From Candidatus Fermentibacterota bacterium (GTDB taxonomy: Bacteria > Fermentibacterota > Fermentibacteria > Fermentibacterales > Fermentibacteraceae), in NCBI GenBank assembly GCA_012523605.1, contig JAAYTY010000044.1, positions 1 through 51,415 of the forward strand: a stretch of 51,415 nucleotides of DNA. The letters are read 5' to 3'. Positions 23,491 through 32,664 of this stretch are shown in pieces. The notes under the pieces are model-generated. The model had not been told where the DNA came from and did not search any database. It worked only from the letters and a program-made list of their open reading frames with translations. The position numbers and the translations under genes are program-made. Position 1 is the first letter of the stretch, and every line of letters starts with the position of its first letter.

Positions 23491-26460
23491 TCACCCGCCA
23501 AGCCGCGCGACCCATGCGGCGGCACCGGAGCCCGAGCCTGGCTTCGGGAGCGATCCGACATAGCCCCCGGGGTCCGCCAGCAGAGCCTCGGCGGCGTACT
23601 CCAGATCCGGATCAGAAGAAAGCGCGACGAAGCACATGGCAGGCTCGTCCAGCCTTGCGCACTGCCAGGCCAGCACGGGCGCCTGAACCCTGTTCCTCTC
23701 GAGTACGAACCAGGCGGCCCTACGCACGGCCCTGTCGGGATCTTCCAGCACTCTCTCGACAAAGTACTCGACGAGGCGGGCTTGTGCCGGATCCGTGATC
23801 ATTCCAGCCGCTGCGGAGCACGGGGATATTGCGGCCATCACCCTGCCGTCGGCGAGTTTTTCGATCGCTGTCCCCAGGAGGTTTTCCGCATTGCGCTCTT
23901 CCGGGTTGTCCGCCAGAGAGAGGAGCGTCGCGACGGCGGCCGTGGAGAGGTCCAGCCGGCCGTCCATCGAGGCCGAATCCATGTATGCGCTCATCTCCTC
24001 CTCCGCCCTGGCGAGGGCGGGGTCGCCCGGCGAGTCGGCCCTCCACTGCTCGATGCTGTTCCATGCTTCGATGTTGTTCCCGAAGCCCAGCGCCACCTCG
24101 ATGTGCATCCAGCGGGAACCCGGCGTTCCGGAGCCCGTCGAATCCACGAACTCGTAGAACTGCGCCTCCCTGTCGAAGTCGCCGGCGAGCTGGGTCAGCA
24201 GGTTGCCGGTCTGCGCCAGGCGCGGATAGCGGAGGCGTGACGAAGCGTCCGTAAGAATGCCGGCCGCCTCGTAGAGGACCTCGGATGCGGCGGCCTGCCC
24301 GTACAGGCCGTCGGCCAGCCTCGCTTCGATGAGGCTCTGGGACGGGAGGATCTGCACCCATTCGTCCGGAACCGCGTCGAAGAGTTCCCGGCTGCGTTCC
24401 AGTGCCTCCCGCGCCATGTCGGCCTCGCCGTGGAGCAGATGGTAGTAGGCCAGCCTGTGGTAGCCCGAAACGTAGTTCCGCATGAGCTGAACGGCCTGGT
24501 CGTCCTTGTAGATTGAAGGATCGTCCAGGCCGGTGAACCTGTAGGAGTCGAACAGCTCCCATCCGCGCCCGGGATTCACCGCCCATTCGGAGGGCCTGTC
24601 GGTCACGCGGAAGGCGATTCCCTCCATCTCGAGGTACGGATCGAGATAGACCCTGCTGTCCTGGGCGACGGTTCCGGCCAGATAGATGTCCCTTCCGTGG
24701 ATCTGTCGTCTCGAGAGCATTCCGAAGAGCACCAGATCCTGCATCCCCAGGGATCCTTGCATTCCCCTGCCCTCCCAGGGTACGGCGATGTCGGGTCCCT
24801 CTCCCGTCAGCGCCCAGGGCCAGGCCTGGTCGAAGACGGACCTCAGCAGGAGTTCGTCCCCCCGGGACAGGAGCGGATAGCCGGACTCGGTGACGTGGAA
24901 GAAGTGGGGCCCCCAGATGAAGACCGGCCTGAGAGAGTCCACCAGGCCGGCCTCTCCGAAGGGGAGCAGGCCGGGATCCCTCTCCAGGAGCTGCTCGACG
25001 TACCAGTCCGTGTTCATGAGGCTGAGATTGCTGACTATGACGTCGCGCCTGACTCCGAGGACGCTCTGCGCGAACCACAGGGGGAACGTGTCGTTGTCAC
25101 CGTTCGTGATGAGAACCGCCCCCTCGCTGCAGGACTCGAGCAGGTTGATTCCGTAGTCGTGGGCGACCATGTCGCGCGACCTGTCGCACTCGTGATAGTT
25201 CGCCCCGAGGCTCAGAACGGGCAGGGCGAGGAGCCCCCACATTACGAAGCGCTTCCTGGTGAGCCACGAGAGGGCTGAAGCCGCCCCGACGGCGGTGAAG
25301 ACGGCGAAGAAAGAGAAGGAGTCCGCGTAGAAGTAGTCCCTGTCGCGGACCTCGCCCGAGGGGCTGGCTATCGGGCCGGTCTTGAAGTTCAGGTAGATGA
25401 CGAAAAAGAGGCTGGCCATCAGGAAGATGGTGGCCGTCAGCAGGAAGACCCGCCTGTTCCTCGACCACATGACGAAGGCCCCCCATACGGCGGCTGCGGT
25501 GACGAGCACCCGCAGGGCGAAGTGGAGACCTCCGCCGGCGTCCCCGAAGTGATTCTCCCAGGCTGCCGGCCTGCCGGTCTGCCAGGAGAGGTATCTCGCG
25601 TACATGGCGAGCTGTTCGAGGAACGGGCCCTTCCTCTCGAGGATGGACATCTGGCCGTACTGCGCCCTGGAAAGCGCGTCCCTGAAGGCCGTCCACTCGG
25701 ATGGATCAGTCTCGTTTATCTCGGGCCTTTGAACGGCGCGCAGGGGCATGTAGAGGTGGACGCTGAAAGCGAGGATGATCAGGCCCAGCGCGGTCGCGAG
25801 GAACCTTCCGCTCGCCCACAGCCGGGTCTTCCCGCGGATCGCCCTGAGCAGATAGTAGACCGATATGCCGGGAACCACGATGAGAGCCGCGAGATGCACG
25901 GCAACCGCCAGCATGAGGAGATACAGGACCAGCAGTATCAGGCGGTCGCCCGGCTTCCCCGCCAGGTTCCTCTCGATCCAGAGATCGAACACCCAGAGCG
26001 TCAGCACGGCGAAGAACTGCGAGACGGCGTAGGTCTCCGCCGCATTGTTGTTCTGCCATACCGTGAAACTGAAGGCCGACAGGAGAGCGGCAGTGACCGA
26101 AATCGGCCTGTAGAGCCACGGGTCGTATCCCATGCGTCGGCACCAGCGCTGTACCAGCCGGGCGAGGATGAAGACCGACGCGGATCCGGAGAAAACGCAC
26201 ATCAGGTTCACCCTCTGCGCCACCGAGGGGATGAACGGGAGCAGGATGGCGGAGAAGCGACCCAGGAGAACGAAGAGCGGCACGCACGGAGGGTGCGGAA
26301 TGCCGGCGATCCAGGCGCTCGCGATGTACTCCCCGCTGTCCCAGAAGCTGACCGTGCAGGCCATCGTGGCGAGATACACGGCGAACGCCGCAAGTGCGGC
26401 GGCTCCGGCCGTCAGCCTGTCCAGCCGGAGCGTCCTGGAGATCGTGTTGTCCTGGTTCAA
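23491..26460 (-). CDS. DUF2723 membrane protein (TMEM260-like, putative protein O-glycosyltransferase)
   Basis: 989 aa. The N-terminal motif FWDSGEYIASAWIAGIPHPP at about 39-58 is the hallmark of DUF2723, with Asp-Ser-Gly-Glu probably catalytic; the next residue, usually Gly, is Cys here. Ten or more membrane segments follow to about residue 430, then a long periplasmic or TPR-like part. The human family member TMEM260 is an O-mannosyltransferase, and bacterial members are presumed GT-C enzymes. The start is TTG in a TTGA overlap with xerC, with AGGGGG upstream; no ATG or GTG fits better. The gene interrupts the usual xerC-hslV order. The extreme C-terminus resembles HEAT or TPR helices. Confidence 0.82.
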   Translation of the reverse strand: MNQDNTISRTLRLDRLTAGAAALAAFAVYLATMACTVSFWDSGEYIASAWIAGIPHPPCVPLFVLLGRFSAILLPFIPSVAQRVNLMCVFSGSASVFILARLVQRWCRRMGYDPWLYRPISVTAALLSAFSFTVWQNNNAAETYAVSQFFAVLTLWVFDLWIERNLAGKPGDRLILLVLYLLMLAVAVHLAALIVVPGISVYYLLRAIRGKTRLWASGRFLATALGLIILAFSVHLYMPLRAVQRPEINETDPSEWTAFRDALSRAQYGQMSILERKGPFLEQLAMYARYLSWQTGRPAAWENHFGDAGGGLHFALRVLVTAAAVWGAFVMWSRNRRVFLLTATIFLMASLFFVIYLNFKTGPIASPSGEVRDRDYFYADSFSFFAVFTAVGAASALSWLTRKRFVMWGLLALPVLSLGANYHECDRSRDMVAHDYGINLLESCSEGAVLITNGDNDTFPLWFAQSVLGVRRDVIVSNLSLMNTDWYVEQLLERDPGLLPFGEAGLVDSLRPVFIWGPHFFHVTESGYPLLSRGDELLLRSVFDQAWPWALTGEGPDIAVPWEGRGMQGSLGMQDLVLFGMLSRRQIHGRDIYLAGTVAQDSRVYLDPYLEMEGIAFRVTDRPSEWAVNPGRGWELFDSYRFTGLDDPSIYKDDQAVQLMRNYVSGYHRLAYYHLLHGEADMAREALERSRELFDAVPDEWVQILPSQSLIEARLADGLYGQAAASEVLYEAAGILTDASSRLRYPRLAQTGNLLTQLAGDFDREAQFYEFVDSTGSGTPGSRWMHIEVALGFGNNIEAWNSIEQWRADSPGDPALARAEEEMSAYMDSASMDGRLDLSTAAVATLLSLADNPEERNAENLLGTAIEKLADGRVMAAISPCSAAAGMITDPAQARLVEYFVERVLEDPDRAVRRAAWFVLERNRVQAPVLAWQCARLDEPAMCFVALSSDPDLEYAAEALLADPGGYVGSLPKPGSGSGAAAWVARLGG

Positions 26461-27365
26461 TCCTGCCCCCTGGGATGTGCCTTGCGGTAGGCCGCCCTAA
26501 GCCTCTCGCCTGTAAGATGCGTGTAAACCTGCGTGGTAGAAAGGCTGCTGTGGCCCAGCATCTCCTGAACCGCTCTGAGATCCGCCCCCCTGTCGAGCAG
26601 ATGAGTGGCGAAGCTGTGCCTGAACGTGTGTGGAGTCGCCCCCGTAGCCCGAGCCGCCTTCCTGACGCCCGCGTCCACGATCCTCCTGATGTCCCGCGGA
26701 TCGAGCCGTCGGCCCCTTACGCTCAGAAAGAGCCATGGGCCCGGCTCGAACCCGGACGCCAGCTCATGGCGTCTCTCCACCCAGTTCCTCAGCGGAGCGA
26801 GCGCCTGTCCCGCCACCGGTACCACCCTGTCCCTGCCGCCCTTCCCTGCCACCACCCTGAGAAGGCCCCTGTCGAGATCGATGTCGCAGAGCCTTGCCGA
26901 AGCGGCCTCGGACGCTCTTATCCCCGACCCGTACAGCAGTTCCACCACGGCCCTGTTGCGCATGCCGAGAATCGTGGATGTATCGTAGCTCTCCAGTACC
27001 ATCAGCACTTCCTGTACCCCCAGGAATCCCGGGAGTTTCCTCGAAACCCTGGGCATCGTCAGGAGCCTGGCCCTGTTCCCCTCCGCCCTCCCGGTCTCCA
27101 CCAGCCAGCCGCAGAAGGCCCGAAGAGACGACACTTCGCGGGCCACCGAGCGGGCGCACAGCCCTCTGCCCACCTCGCTTCGGAGGAACGAGCGCATCGT
27201 GTCCAGAGATGGCCCCAGGGCGAGAGAGCCGGGACTGTGAAGAGCGAATCTCTCGAGGTCGGAGCGGTAGGCCGCCACGGACCTGGCGGCGAGGCCGCGC
27301 CTTCCTCCCATCTCCTCGCAGAACAGCGTCAGGATTTCGAAATCGTCTTCCTGCACCTCGGGCAT
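26457..27365 (-). CDS. xerC: Tyrosine recombinase XerC-like
   Basis: 302 aa site-specific recombinase resolving chromosome dimers. The catalytic set is complete: Arg150 (GSGIRASE), Lys175 (GKGGRDR), His246 and Arg249 (HTFRHS), His272 (LGHSS) and Tyr281 (QVYTH). The N-terminal SAM-like core-binding domain spans about 5-95. The start MPEVQEDDFE has GCGGAG four to five bases upstream and overlaps topA by 37 bases. Its neighbours topA and hslVU match the usual XerC/CodV locus, so a housekeeping role is more likely than an integron or phage integrase. XerD is not in the window. Confidence 0.92.
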   Translation of the reverse strand: MPEVQEDDFEILTLFCEEMGGRRGLAARSVAAYRSDLERFALHSPGSLALGPSLDTMRSFLRSEVGRGLCARSVAREVSSLRAFCGWLVETGRAEGNRARLLTMPRVSRKLPGFLGVQEVLMVLESYDTSTILGMRNRAVVELLYGSGIRASEAASARLCDIDLDRGLLRVVAGKGGRDRVVPVAGQALAPLRNWVERRHELASGFEPGPWLFLSVRGRRLDPRDIRRIVDAGVRKAARATGATPHTFRHSFATHLLDRGADLRAVQEMLGHSSLSTTQVYTHLTGERLRAAYRKAHPRGQD

Positions 27366-29524
27366 CGGACTCCGCCCCTGTATTCCTCCGTTACGGGGAA
27401 ACCGCATCGTTCGCAGGCCATGGCCAACGGTCTGTTCCACATGGCGAAGTCACAGGCGGGGTATCTGTTGCACGAGTAGAAAACCCTGCCCTTTCTGCTC
27501 CGCTTCTGCACCAGCTCGCCCCCGCATCCCTCCACAGGGCATGGCACTCCGGTGGGAACCGGCTCGGTGTGCCCGCATTCCGGGGCCTTCTCGCACGCCA
27601 GATAGCTGCCGAATCTGCCGTCGCGGAGCATCAGCCTTCCTCCGCACTCGGGGCATCGGCGGTCACCATCGAATACCTTCTCCTCCTCGGGCCTCGAGTA
27701 CTTGCAGTCGGGCCAGGCCGAGCAGGAGACGAACCGGCCGAATCTTCCCACTCTGAGTTTCAGCGGAGCGCCGCATCTCGGACACTTCTCCCCGGTGTCC
27801 TTCGCCAGCTCGGCCCGGACGCGATCGAGCCCTGCGACGGCCTGCCTCATGGAGGTCTCCAGCGGCAGGCTCAGCCGCTCCAGCGCCTCCACGTAGCCCG
27901 TCCGCCCCGAGGCGACCGAATCGAGCAGTTCCTCCATCTCCGCCGTGAATCCTGTGTCGAAGATGTGAGGGAACAGCCTCACGAGGAGGCGCACCGATTC
28001 TGTTCCCAGCTCGGTGGGGAACAGCCTCCTGTGTTCTAGGTTCACGTATCCCCTCTCCTTGAGGGTGTCTATGATCCTGACATAGGTGGAGGGCCTTCCT
28101 ATGCCGAGCTTCTTCATCTCCGCCACGAGCCCTGCCTCCGAGAACCTGGAGGGAGGGCGCGTGTGCTTCTGCTCGGCCTTCAGATCCGCAAGGACGGCGG
28201 GACCCTCTCGAACGGCACCGGGCAGCGGCTTCCCGACGGAGGCCTGGGAGGGGTCGATCGCGGTGAAGCCCTCGAAGAGAATCCTCTCGCCCGAAGCCGA
28301 GAACTCGATGCCGCCGCCCTCGAACAGGATCTTCGTCCGCTCCAGCCTGGAATCGGCCGCCTGCGAGGCGGTGAAGCGCCTCCAGATGAGCGAGTACAGC
28401 TTCAGGTGCTGGTCGGGTATGCTCCCCGCGAGGGACTCGGGGGTTCTCCGCACATCTGCGGGCCTTATCGCCTCGTGCGCGTCCTGCGATCCTCCGGAGC
28501 TCCTGTAGCGCCTCGGAGACGGAGGCAGCATCGAGCCGCCCCAGCGTTCCTCGATGTACTCCCTGCACTTCTCGACCGCCTCCGGCTCGACCCTCACGGA
28601 GTCGGTCCTCATGTAGGTGATGAGCCCGGTGTGCCCGTGCCCTTCCACGTCCATGCCTTCGTAGAGGTCCTGGGCGAGTCTCATCGTCCGCGAGGGCGAC
28701 AGGGAGAGATGGGTCGAGGCGGCCTGCTGGAGAGTGCTGGTGATGAATGGAGGGCCCGGCCTTCCAACCGCCTCCGTGACCTCCACTCTGGCGACGGCCC
28801 AGTCCGCCGATCTGATCCTCGGCAGGAGCGCCTCCACCTCGGCCGAGGAACGGGGAGCGTTCTTCTCGCCGTCGGCCCTGCGGCCGTCCACCCGCAGGAG
28901 ACCAGCTTCGATTGCGACACCGCAGGCGGTGAACTGCGCGGTAACGTCCCAGAACTCCACGGGGACGAAGGCGCTGATCTCGTCCTCGCGTTCCTGGATG
29001 AGGCGGAGGGCGACGGTCTGCACGCGTCCCGCGCTGAGACCCCGTCCGAGAACCCTGCAGAGCCAGGGGCTGACCTTGTATCCGACCAGCCTGTCCATCG
29101 CCCGGCGGGCCTGCTGGGCGTCGACCAGGTTCCTGTCGATCGACGAGGGATGGGCCAGCGCGGAGAGCACCGCCTCCCGGGTCACGGCGTTGAACCTCAG
29201 GCGCCTGAAGACGGTGTCCTCACGCCCCAGGAGCTCGGACAGGTGCCAGCAGATCGCCTCGCCCTCCCTGTCCGGGTCCGCCGCTAGATAGATGGTCTTG
29301 AAGCCCGAGGCGGCCTTCCGGAGCTGCTCGACGACCCTGCGCTTCTCCGGCAGGATCGTATAGGTGAGCTGGAAGCCCTCCTTCTCCCTTATCCCGAGAC
29401 GCTGCCTGGGAAGATCCCTGACATGGCCCATCGAGGCGACTATCTCGTAATCGCCGCCCAGATACGATCTGAGGCTTTTCGCCTTGGCGGGAGACTCAAT
29501 GACCACCAGCTTGGACTTTGCCAT
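27329..29524 (-). CDS. topA: DNA topoisomerase I
   Basis: 731 aa type IA topoisomerase relaxing negative supercoils. The Toprim domain starts at once (KLVVIESPAKAKSL) and has AADPDREGEAICWHL; the catalytic Tyr304 lies in TYMRTDSV. The C-terminus holds four zinc-ribbon units beginning near residue 590: three complete Topo_C_ZnRpt types (CPRCGAPLKL..CSAWPDC, CPECGGRLML..CEKAPEC, CPVEGCGGEL..CNRYPAC) and a short last CERCG..CPRC unit. The start MAKSKLVVIES is clear. The gene leads into xerC by overlap. Confidence 0.96.
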   Translation of the reverse strand: MAKSKLVVIESPAKAKSLRSYLGGDYEIVASMGHVRDLPRQRLGIREKEGFQLTYTILPEKRRVVEQLRKAASGFKTIYLAADPDREGEAICWHLSELLGREDTVFRRLRFNAVTREAVLSALAHPSSIDRNLVDAQQARRAMDRLVGYKVSPWLCRVLGRGLSAGRVQTVALRLIQEREDEISAFVPVEFWDVTAQFTACGVAIEAGLLRVDGRRADGEKNAPRSSAEVEALLPRIRSADWAVARVEVTEAVGRPGPPFITSTLQQAASTHLSLSPSRTMRLAQDLYEGMDVEGHGHTGLITYMRTDSVRVEPEAVEKCREYIEERWGGSMLPPSPRRYRSSGGSQDAHEAIRPADVRRTPESLAGSIPDQHLKLYSLIWRRFTASQAADSRLERTKILFEGGGIEFSASGERILFEGFTAIDPSQASVGKPLPGAVREGPAVLADLKAEQKHTRPPSRFSEAGLVAEMKKLGIGRPSTYVRIIDTLKERGYVNLEHRRLFPTELGTESVRLLVRLFPHIFDTGFTAEMEELLDSVASGRTGYVEALERLSLPLETSMRQAVAGLDRVRAELAKDTGEKCPRCGAPLKLRVGRFGRFVSCSAWPDCKYSRPEEEKVFDGDRRCPECGGRLMLRDGRFGSYLACEKAPECGHTEPVPTGVPCPVEGCGGELVQKRSRKGRVFYSCNRYPACDFAMWNRPLAMACERCGFPVTEEYRGGVRCPRCRKTISKS

Positions 29525-29567
29525 GCGCCGGCGCCTCGCTTTCAGGGTGAGCAGCGGCTGCTGGACG

Positions 29568-30983
29568 TCAGTCCCCGAACCTCGCCATCCAGGTCTGCGC
29601 AGGGCCGGACAGGTAGGCCCAGACCTGGTCGCTGGTAGAACTGGCGCATTCCTGGAAATCCATCGGACCGACGCAGCCGGCCAGCCGGTCGAAGCGCTCG
29701 TGCGTGAAGGAAACAGTCCGAACGGGGTGATACTGGCTCTCGGCATAGTAGAACGCCAGCTCGGAAACGGGGCTGGGGCCGAGCCAGGCGCCGAGCTTTC
29801 TCAGGAGATCGTAGCGCTTCGTATCCTCCTCGGGATGCAGGACGGACACGGCCAGAACGACGACTCCCTCCTCGCCGGTCCGGAAGAGCGCGCACCTGTC
29901 GATCCGGATCGGAACAGAGGCGGAAATGCTGGACAGCCCGGGCAGAAGGAGGTCCATCTCCTCGGGCATGAGAAGGGCTCCCCCGGGAGCGGGCCCGCTC
30001 TCGACGCTCGCCGGCGGGGTGGACAGCGCCGAATCCACACCCTCGGGAAGCGGAAGCAGCATGTAGGTTCCCTCCGGAACGGCGGTGACCGTGTCGGGCA
30101 CGGGGAGGGTGTCGGCCGGGATGGAATCGGATGACAGGCTGTCGGGCTCGTGGACCGCCGCAGTATCGCCGCGGACATCTCCGCCGGAGACGGTCGCCTC
30201 CCCGAAAAGCCCCAGGGGATCAAGAAAGTAGAAGCCCGCAAAGACGATCAGCACTACAGCGCCGATCACGACCGGCACGATCCAGGGCCTGGAGGCCCTG
30301 TCCGGTCCGGGAGGAGGCTCGAGCGACGACTCCTGCCCCGCCCTCGACTGCGGAGACCTCGAGTGAGTCGAGAGGGGTGCGGATACGACCTTGCCGTCCG
30401 CGGAGCATTTCTGACAGACGTGAGCGACCCTGTCGAAGCAGTCTCTGCACGTGAGTTCGGCGCAGGACCGGCACGGAGCGAGCTTCTCTCCGGACGTGGG
30501 CGTACGGCCGCAGACGTGACAGCGCTCGACAGAGAGCATCTCCTCGCTGGCGGAGGTCACTCCGACCTCCTCCTGCCCGTCGGTGGAAGGCTTGTCGTCG
30601 ATTATCTCCATGTCGGGCTCGGGATCATCGCGCTTCTCGCGCACCCTTGCCGGCTTCTGCTGAGAGGCCGGCCTGTGCTCAGGTTCGGGCGGCGATTCCC
30701 TGGCCGACTTGTCGGCGGCGGCCGTGTCCAGGCCTTCGTCCGCCGTGACGGAGTCCATCCTGGGAAGAAGGTCGATGAAAGGGTAGAGCCTGTTCTGGAT
30801 CACCCTGGCCTGTCCCATGGCGACGGCCTCCATGAGAACGGTGGGTGAGCTGTCCACGGCCTTCCTGGCATCCTCCCGCGACATCCTGAGCTCCGAGACC
30901 AGAAGCTCGAGGACCCTCTGCCGCTCTTCCTCCCTGCCCAGCCGGACCAGCAAGAGATCGACCAGAGCCTCAGAGAGATCCAT
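29568..30983 (-). CDS. Zinc-ribbon/B-box-like transmembrane protein encoded with MglA, function unknown
   Basis: 471 aa with a clear domain order. Residues 1-80 are a helical domain (RMSREDARKAVDSSPTVLME). Residues 85-150 are a charged linker. Eight cysteines follow in four pairs, Cys155/158, 171/174, 179/182 and 190/193, a cross-brace pattern like B-box or RING-type zinc sites. A single membrane helix is at about 234-254 (WIVPVVIGAVVLIVFAG). A Pro/Ser/Thr-rich linker and a folded outer domain of about 190 residues end the protein. The start overlaps the MglA stop by one base (TGATG), so the two are coupled. I know no named family; it could relay an MglA or outside signal across the membrane. 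Confidence 0.72.
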   Translation of the reverse strand: MDLSEALVDLLLVRLGREEERQRVLELLVSELRMSREDARKAVDSSPTVLMEAVAMGQARVIQNRLYPFIDLLPRMDSVTADEGLDTAAADKSARESPPEPEHRPASQQKPARVREKRDDPEPDMEIIDDKPSTDGQEEVGVTSASEEMLSVERCHVCGRTPTSGEKLAPCRSCAELTCRDCFDRVAHVCQKCSADGKVVSAPLSTHSRSPQSRAGQESSLEPPPGPDRASRPWIVPVVIGAVVLIVFAGFYFLDPLGLFGEATVSGGDVRGDTAAVHEPDSLSSDSIPADTLPVPDTVTAVPEGTYMLLPLPEGVDSALSTPPASVESGPAPGGALLMPEEMDLLLPGLSSISASVPIRIDRCALFRTGEEGVVVLAVSVLHPEEDTKRYDLLRKLGAWLGPSPVSELAFYYAESQYHPVRTVSFTHERFDRLAGCVGPMDFQECASSTSDQVWAYLSGPAQTWMARFGD

Positions 30984-31585
30984 CAGGCAATCCCTCCCGC
31001 AGCTTCGAACTGCTTGTAGAGCCGTGCTATGACCATCCGGCTGACCTTCCTGAGGGTCTCGAACACCCCGATGCCCTTCGAGGCGACAGCCTCGAGAACG
31101 GGAACCCTGGTGAGCCCCAGAGTCTCTGCTATCTCTTCCACCGGCGCGACATCGGGCAGATCGCGCTTGTTGCACTGGAGCACGAGGCTGACCCCCCGCC
31201 GCTTCTGGGTCTTGAGGTTGTCCCTCAGGTCCCTCAGGCTGGTGATGTTGGCTTCCATCCTGTCATGCTGGGAGTCGGCCACGAACACGATCCCGTCCAC
31301 GCCCTGCAGAATAAGCCTCCTGCTGTCGGAGTACATCGCCTGGCCGGGTACGCTGTAGAGGTGGAGCCTTATCTTGAAGCCGTGGATCTCGCCCGTGTCG
31401 AGCGGAAGGAAATCGAAGAAGAGAGTCCTCTCGTTGCCGGCCGCGAGGGAGATCAGCTTCCCGCGTCCCTCGGACGGAACCTCTCCGTGGATGTACTTGA
31501 CGTTGGTCGTCTTGCCGGAGAGTCCCGGGCCGCAGTACACGATCTTGCAGTCGATCTCCCTGGCGCTGTAGCTGACTGTCGCCAT
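30983..31585 (-). CDS. mglA: MglA-type small GTPase (first copy)
   Basis: 200 aa Ras-like GTPase. P-loop GPGLSGKTTN at 19-28, YSVPGQAMY in switch II, CNKRDLP for guanine, and FVADSQ. In FCB bacteria and Myxococcota MglA controls polarity, gliding or pilus-based motility. No MglB gene is adjacent; the partner made with it is instead the zinc-ribbon membrane protein. The ATG overlaps the tatA stop by one base. It differs from the copy at 21036-21617 in the N-terminal extension and the effector region (LAAGNERTLFFD versus TRGERTVFFD). Confidence 0.9.
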   Translation of the reverse strand: MATVSYSAREIDCKIVYCGPGLSGKTTNVKYIHGEVPSEGRGKLISLAAGNERTLFFDFLPLDTGEIHGFKIRLHLYSVPGQAMYSDSRRLILQGVDGIVFVADSQHDRMEANITSLRDLRDNLKTQKRRGVSLVLQCNKRDLPDVAPVEEIAETLGLTRVPVLEAVASKGIGVFETLRKVSRMVIARLYKQFEAAGGIA

Positions 31586-31773
31586 CAGCTCCTGTTCTCC
31601 CGGTCGTCACCCGGACTCCCGGGGCCGTCCCCCGATGAGTCGCGGAGCCCCTTCTTGAACTCTCTCAGGGCCTGCCCGATGGAGCGGGCAATCTCGGGGA
31701 TCCTCTTCGCCCCGAAGAGCAGGAGCAGGGCGACGACGATCAGAACTATCTCCAGGGGACCTGGACGGAACAT
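31585..31773 (-). CDS. tatA: Twin-arginine translocase TatA/TatE family protein
   Basis: 62 aa. One N-terminal membrane helix (PLEIVLIVVALLLLFGAKRIPE) is followed by the FGxKxxPE motif, an amphipathic helix and a charged tail, the standard TatA layout. TatA forms the variable pore that exports folded proteins with a twin-arginine signal. TatB and TatC are not nearby. The start has GGAAGG upstream; it is coupled to mglA by TGATG. Confidence 0.9.
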   Translation of the reverse strand: MFRPGPLEIVLIVVALLLLFGAKRIPEIARSIGQALREFKKGLRDSSGDGPGSPGDDRENRS

Positions 31774-31803
31774 CGCTCCAGCCCTTCCGGGGGTGTTCCC
31801 CTT

Positions 31804-32076
31804 CTAGAACCACCGGTACAGCACGCCTACCAGGATCAGCCCCACGAAGCTCATCAGGTTCACCCTGAGGCCGATCTCCTCCACCGCCAGCCGGATGATC
31901 ACGAGGTCGATCCTCAGAGGACCGGCCCCGAGGTCGAGGCCCCCCGCGAAGAAGGTCTTCAGCGCGGAAGCCGTGTCGGGAAGCAGCGAGGCTATGCCCT
32001 CACCGAGCGCCGTCCCGACGATCATGCCCATGAGCGACATGGCGATCCAGAATCCCGGCGGCCTGTCGTGAAGCAC
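31804..32076 (-). CDS. DUF4321-like small membrane protein
   Basis: 90 aa with two membrane helices (SLMGMIVGTALGEGIASLLP and VNLMSFVGLILVGVLYRWF). The spacing, the central GLDLGAGPLRIDLVIIRL and the Tyr-Arg end recall DUF4321 proteins, which have no known function. The start is GTG, fixed by GGAGGAGAA just upstream; no ATG is suitable. Assignment to the family is from memory of its pattern. Confidence 0.6.
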   Translation of the reverse strand: MLHDRPPGFWIAMSLMGMIVGTALGEGIASLLPDTASALKTFFAGGLDLGAGPLRIDLVIIRLAVEEIGLRVNLMSFVGLILVGVLYRWF

Positions 32077-32100
32077 TTCTCCTCCGAAACAATATGGAAT

Positions 32101-32664
32101 CTATCCAGCCTCGAATCCTTCAACAAGCCCGCTTCCGCCGAAGCGGCCGCCGGCCAGCCTGGAGAGCACCGCGGCCAGGATGCCCGTGAGAACTCCGGCA
32201 GCCGCGGCCCAGACGGCCAGCACGGGAACCAGGGCGGCGACAGGGAGGCCCGGAATGACTGCCGCGGCCAGTGCGAGCTGGGAAGCCATGCTGGCGGCGC
32301 TGCCGAGAACGGACAGCCCTGTGACCGACAGGAACCCCGGCACCAGGGGGCGCGCGAAACCCATTGCGGCTGCCGATGCCGTCGCCCCGGCGATGGAAAG
32401 GAGGAACGAAGGAGTGGCAAGGGAGCCAGTGGCCAGCGCCACGGCCGCAGACCTCAGGAGATTCACCCTCAGACCGTCGTACAGGCCCCCGGAGAGCACC
32501 GCCAGTACCGTGACCACGTTCGCCAGCCCCGGCTTGATGAAGGGCATGGGGCGGGGCAGAAAGCTCTCCAGGATCCCAGTCACCGTGGCGGCCAGAGCTA
32601 GGAACAGAATGCGGCCGCTGCTCCCTCCTGCGGCCTGCGCGCCCCTTCTAGACTCCAGCGGCAT
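32101..32664 (-). CDS. Gx transporter family membrane protein (former heptaprenyl diphosphate synthase component I type)
   Basis: 187 aa with about five hydrophobic segments. The pattern ESFLPRPMPFIKPGLANVVTV near residues 33-52, then GLRVNLLRS and SFLLSIAGA, matches proteins annotated as Gx transporters, in clostridia next to isoprenoid genes. These resemble ECF-type substrate-binding membrane proteins; the substrate is unknown. It overlaps the glycosyltransferase gene by 17 bases. The start ATG is certain only to a few codons. Confidence 0.7.
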   Translation of the reverse strand: MPLESRRGAQAAGGSSGRILFLALAATVTGILESFLPRPMPFIKPGLANVVTVLAVLSGGLYDGLRVNLLRSAAVALATGSLATPSFLLSIAGATASAAAMGFARPLVPGFLSVTGLSVLGSAASMASQLALAAAVIPGLPVAALVPVLAVWAAAAGVLTGILAAVLSRLAGGRFGGSGLVEGFEAG

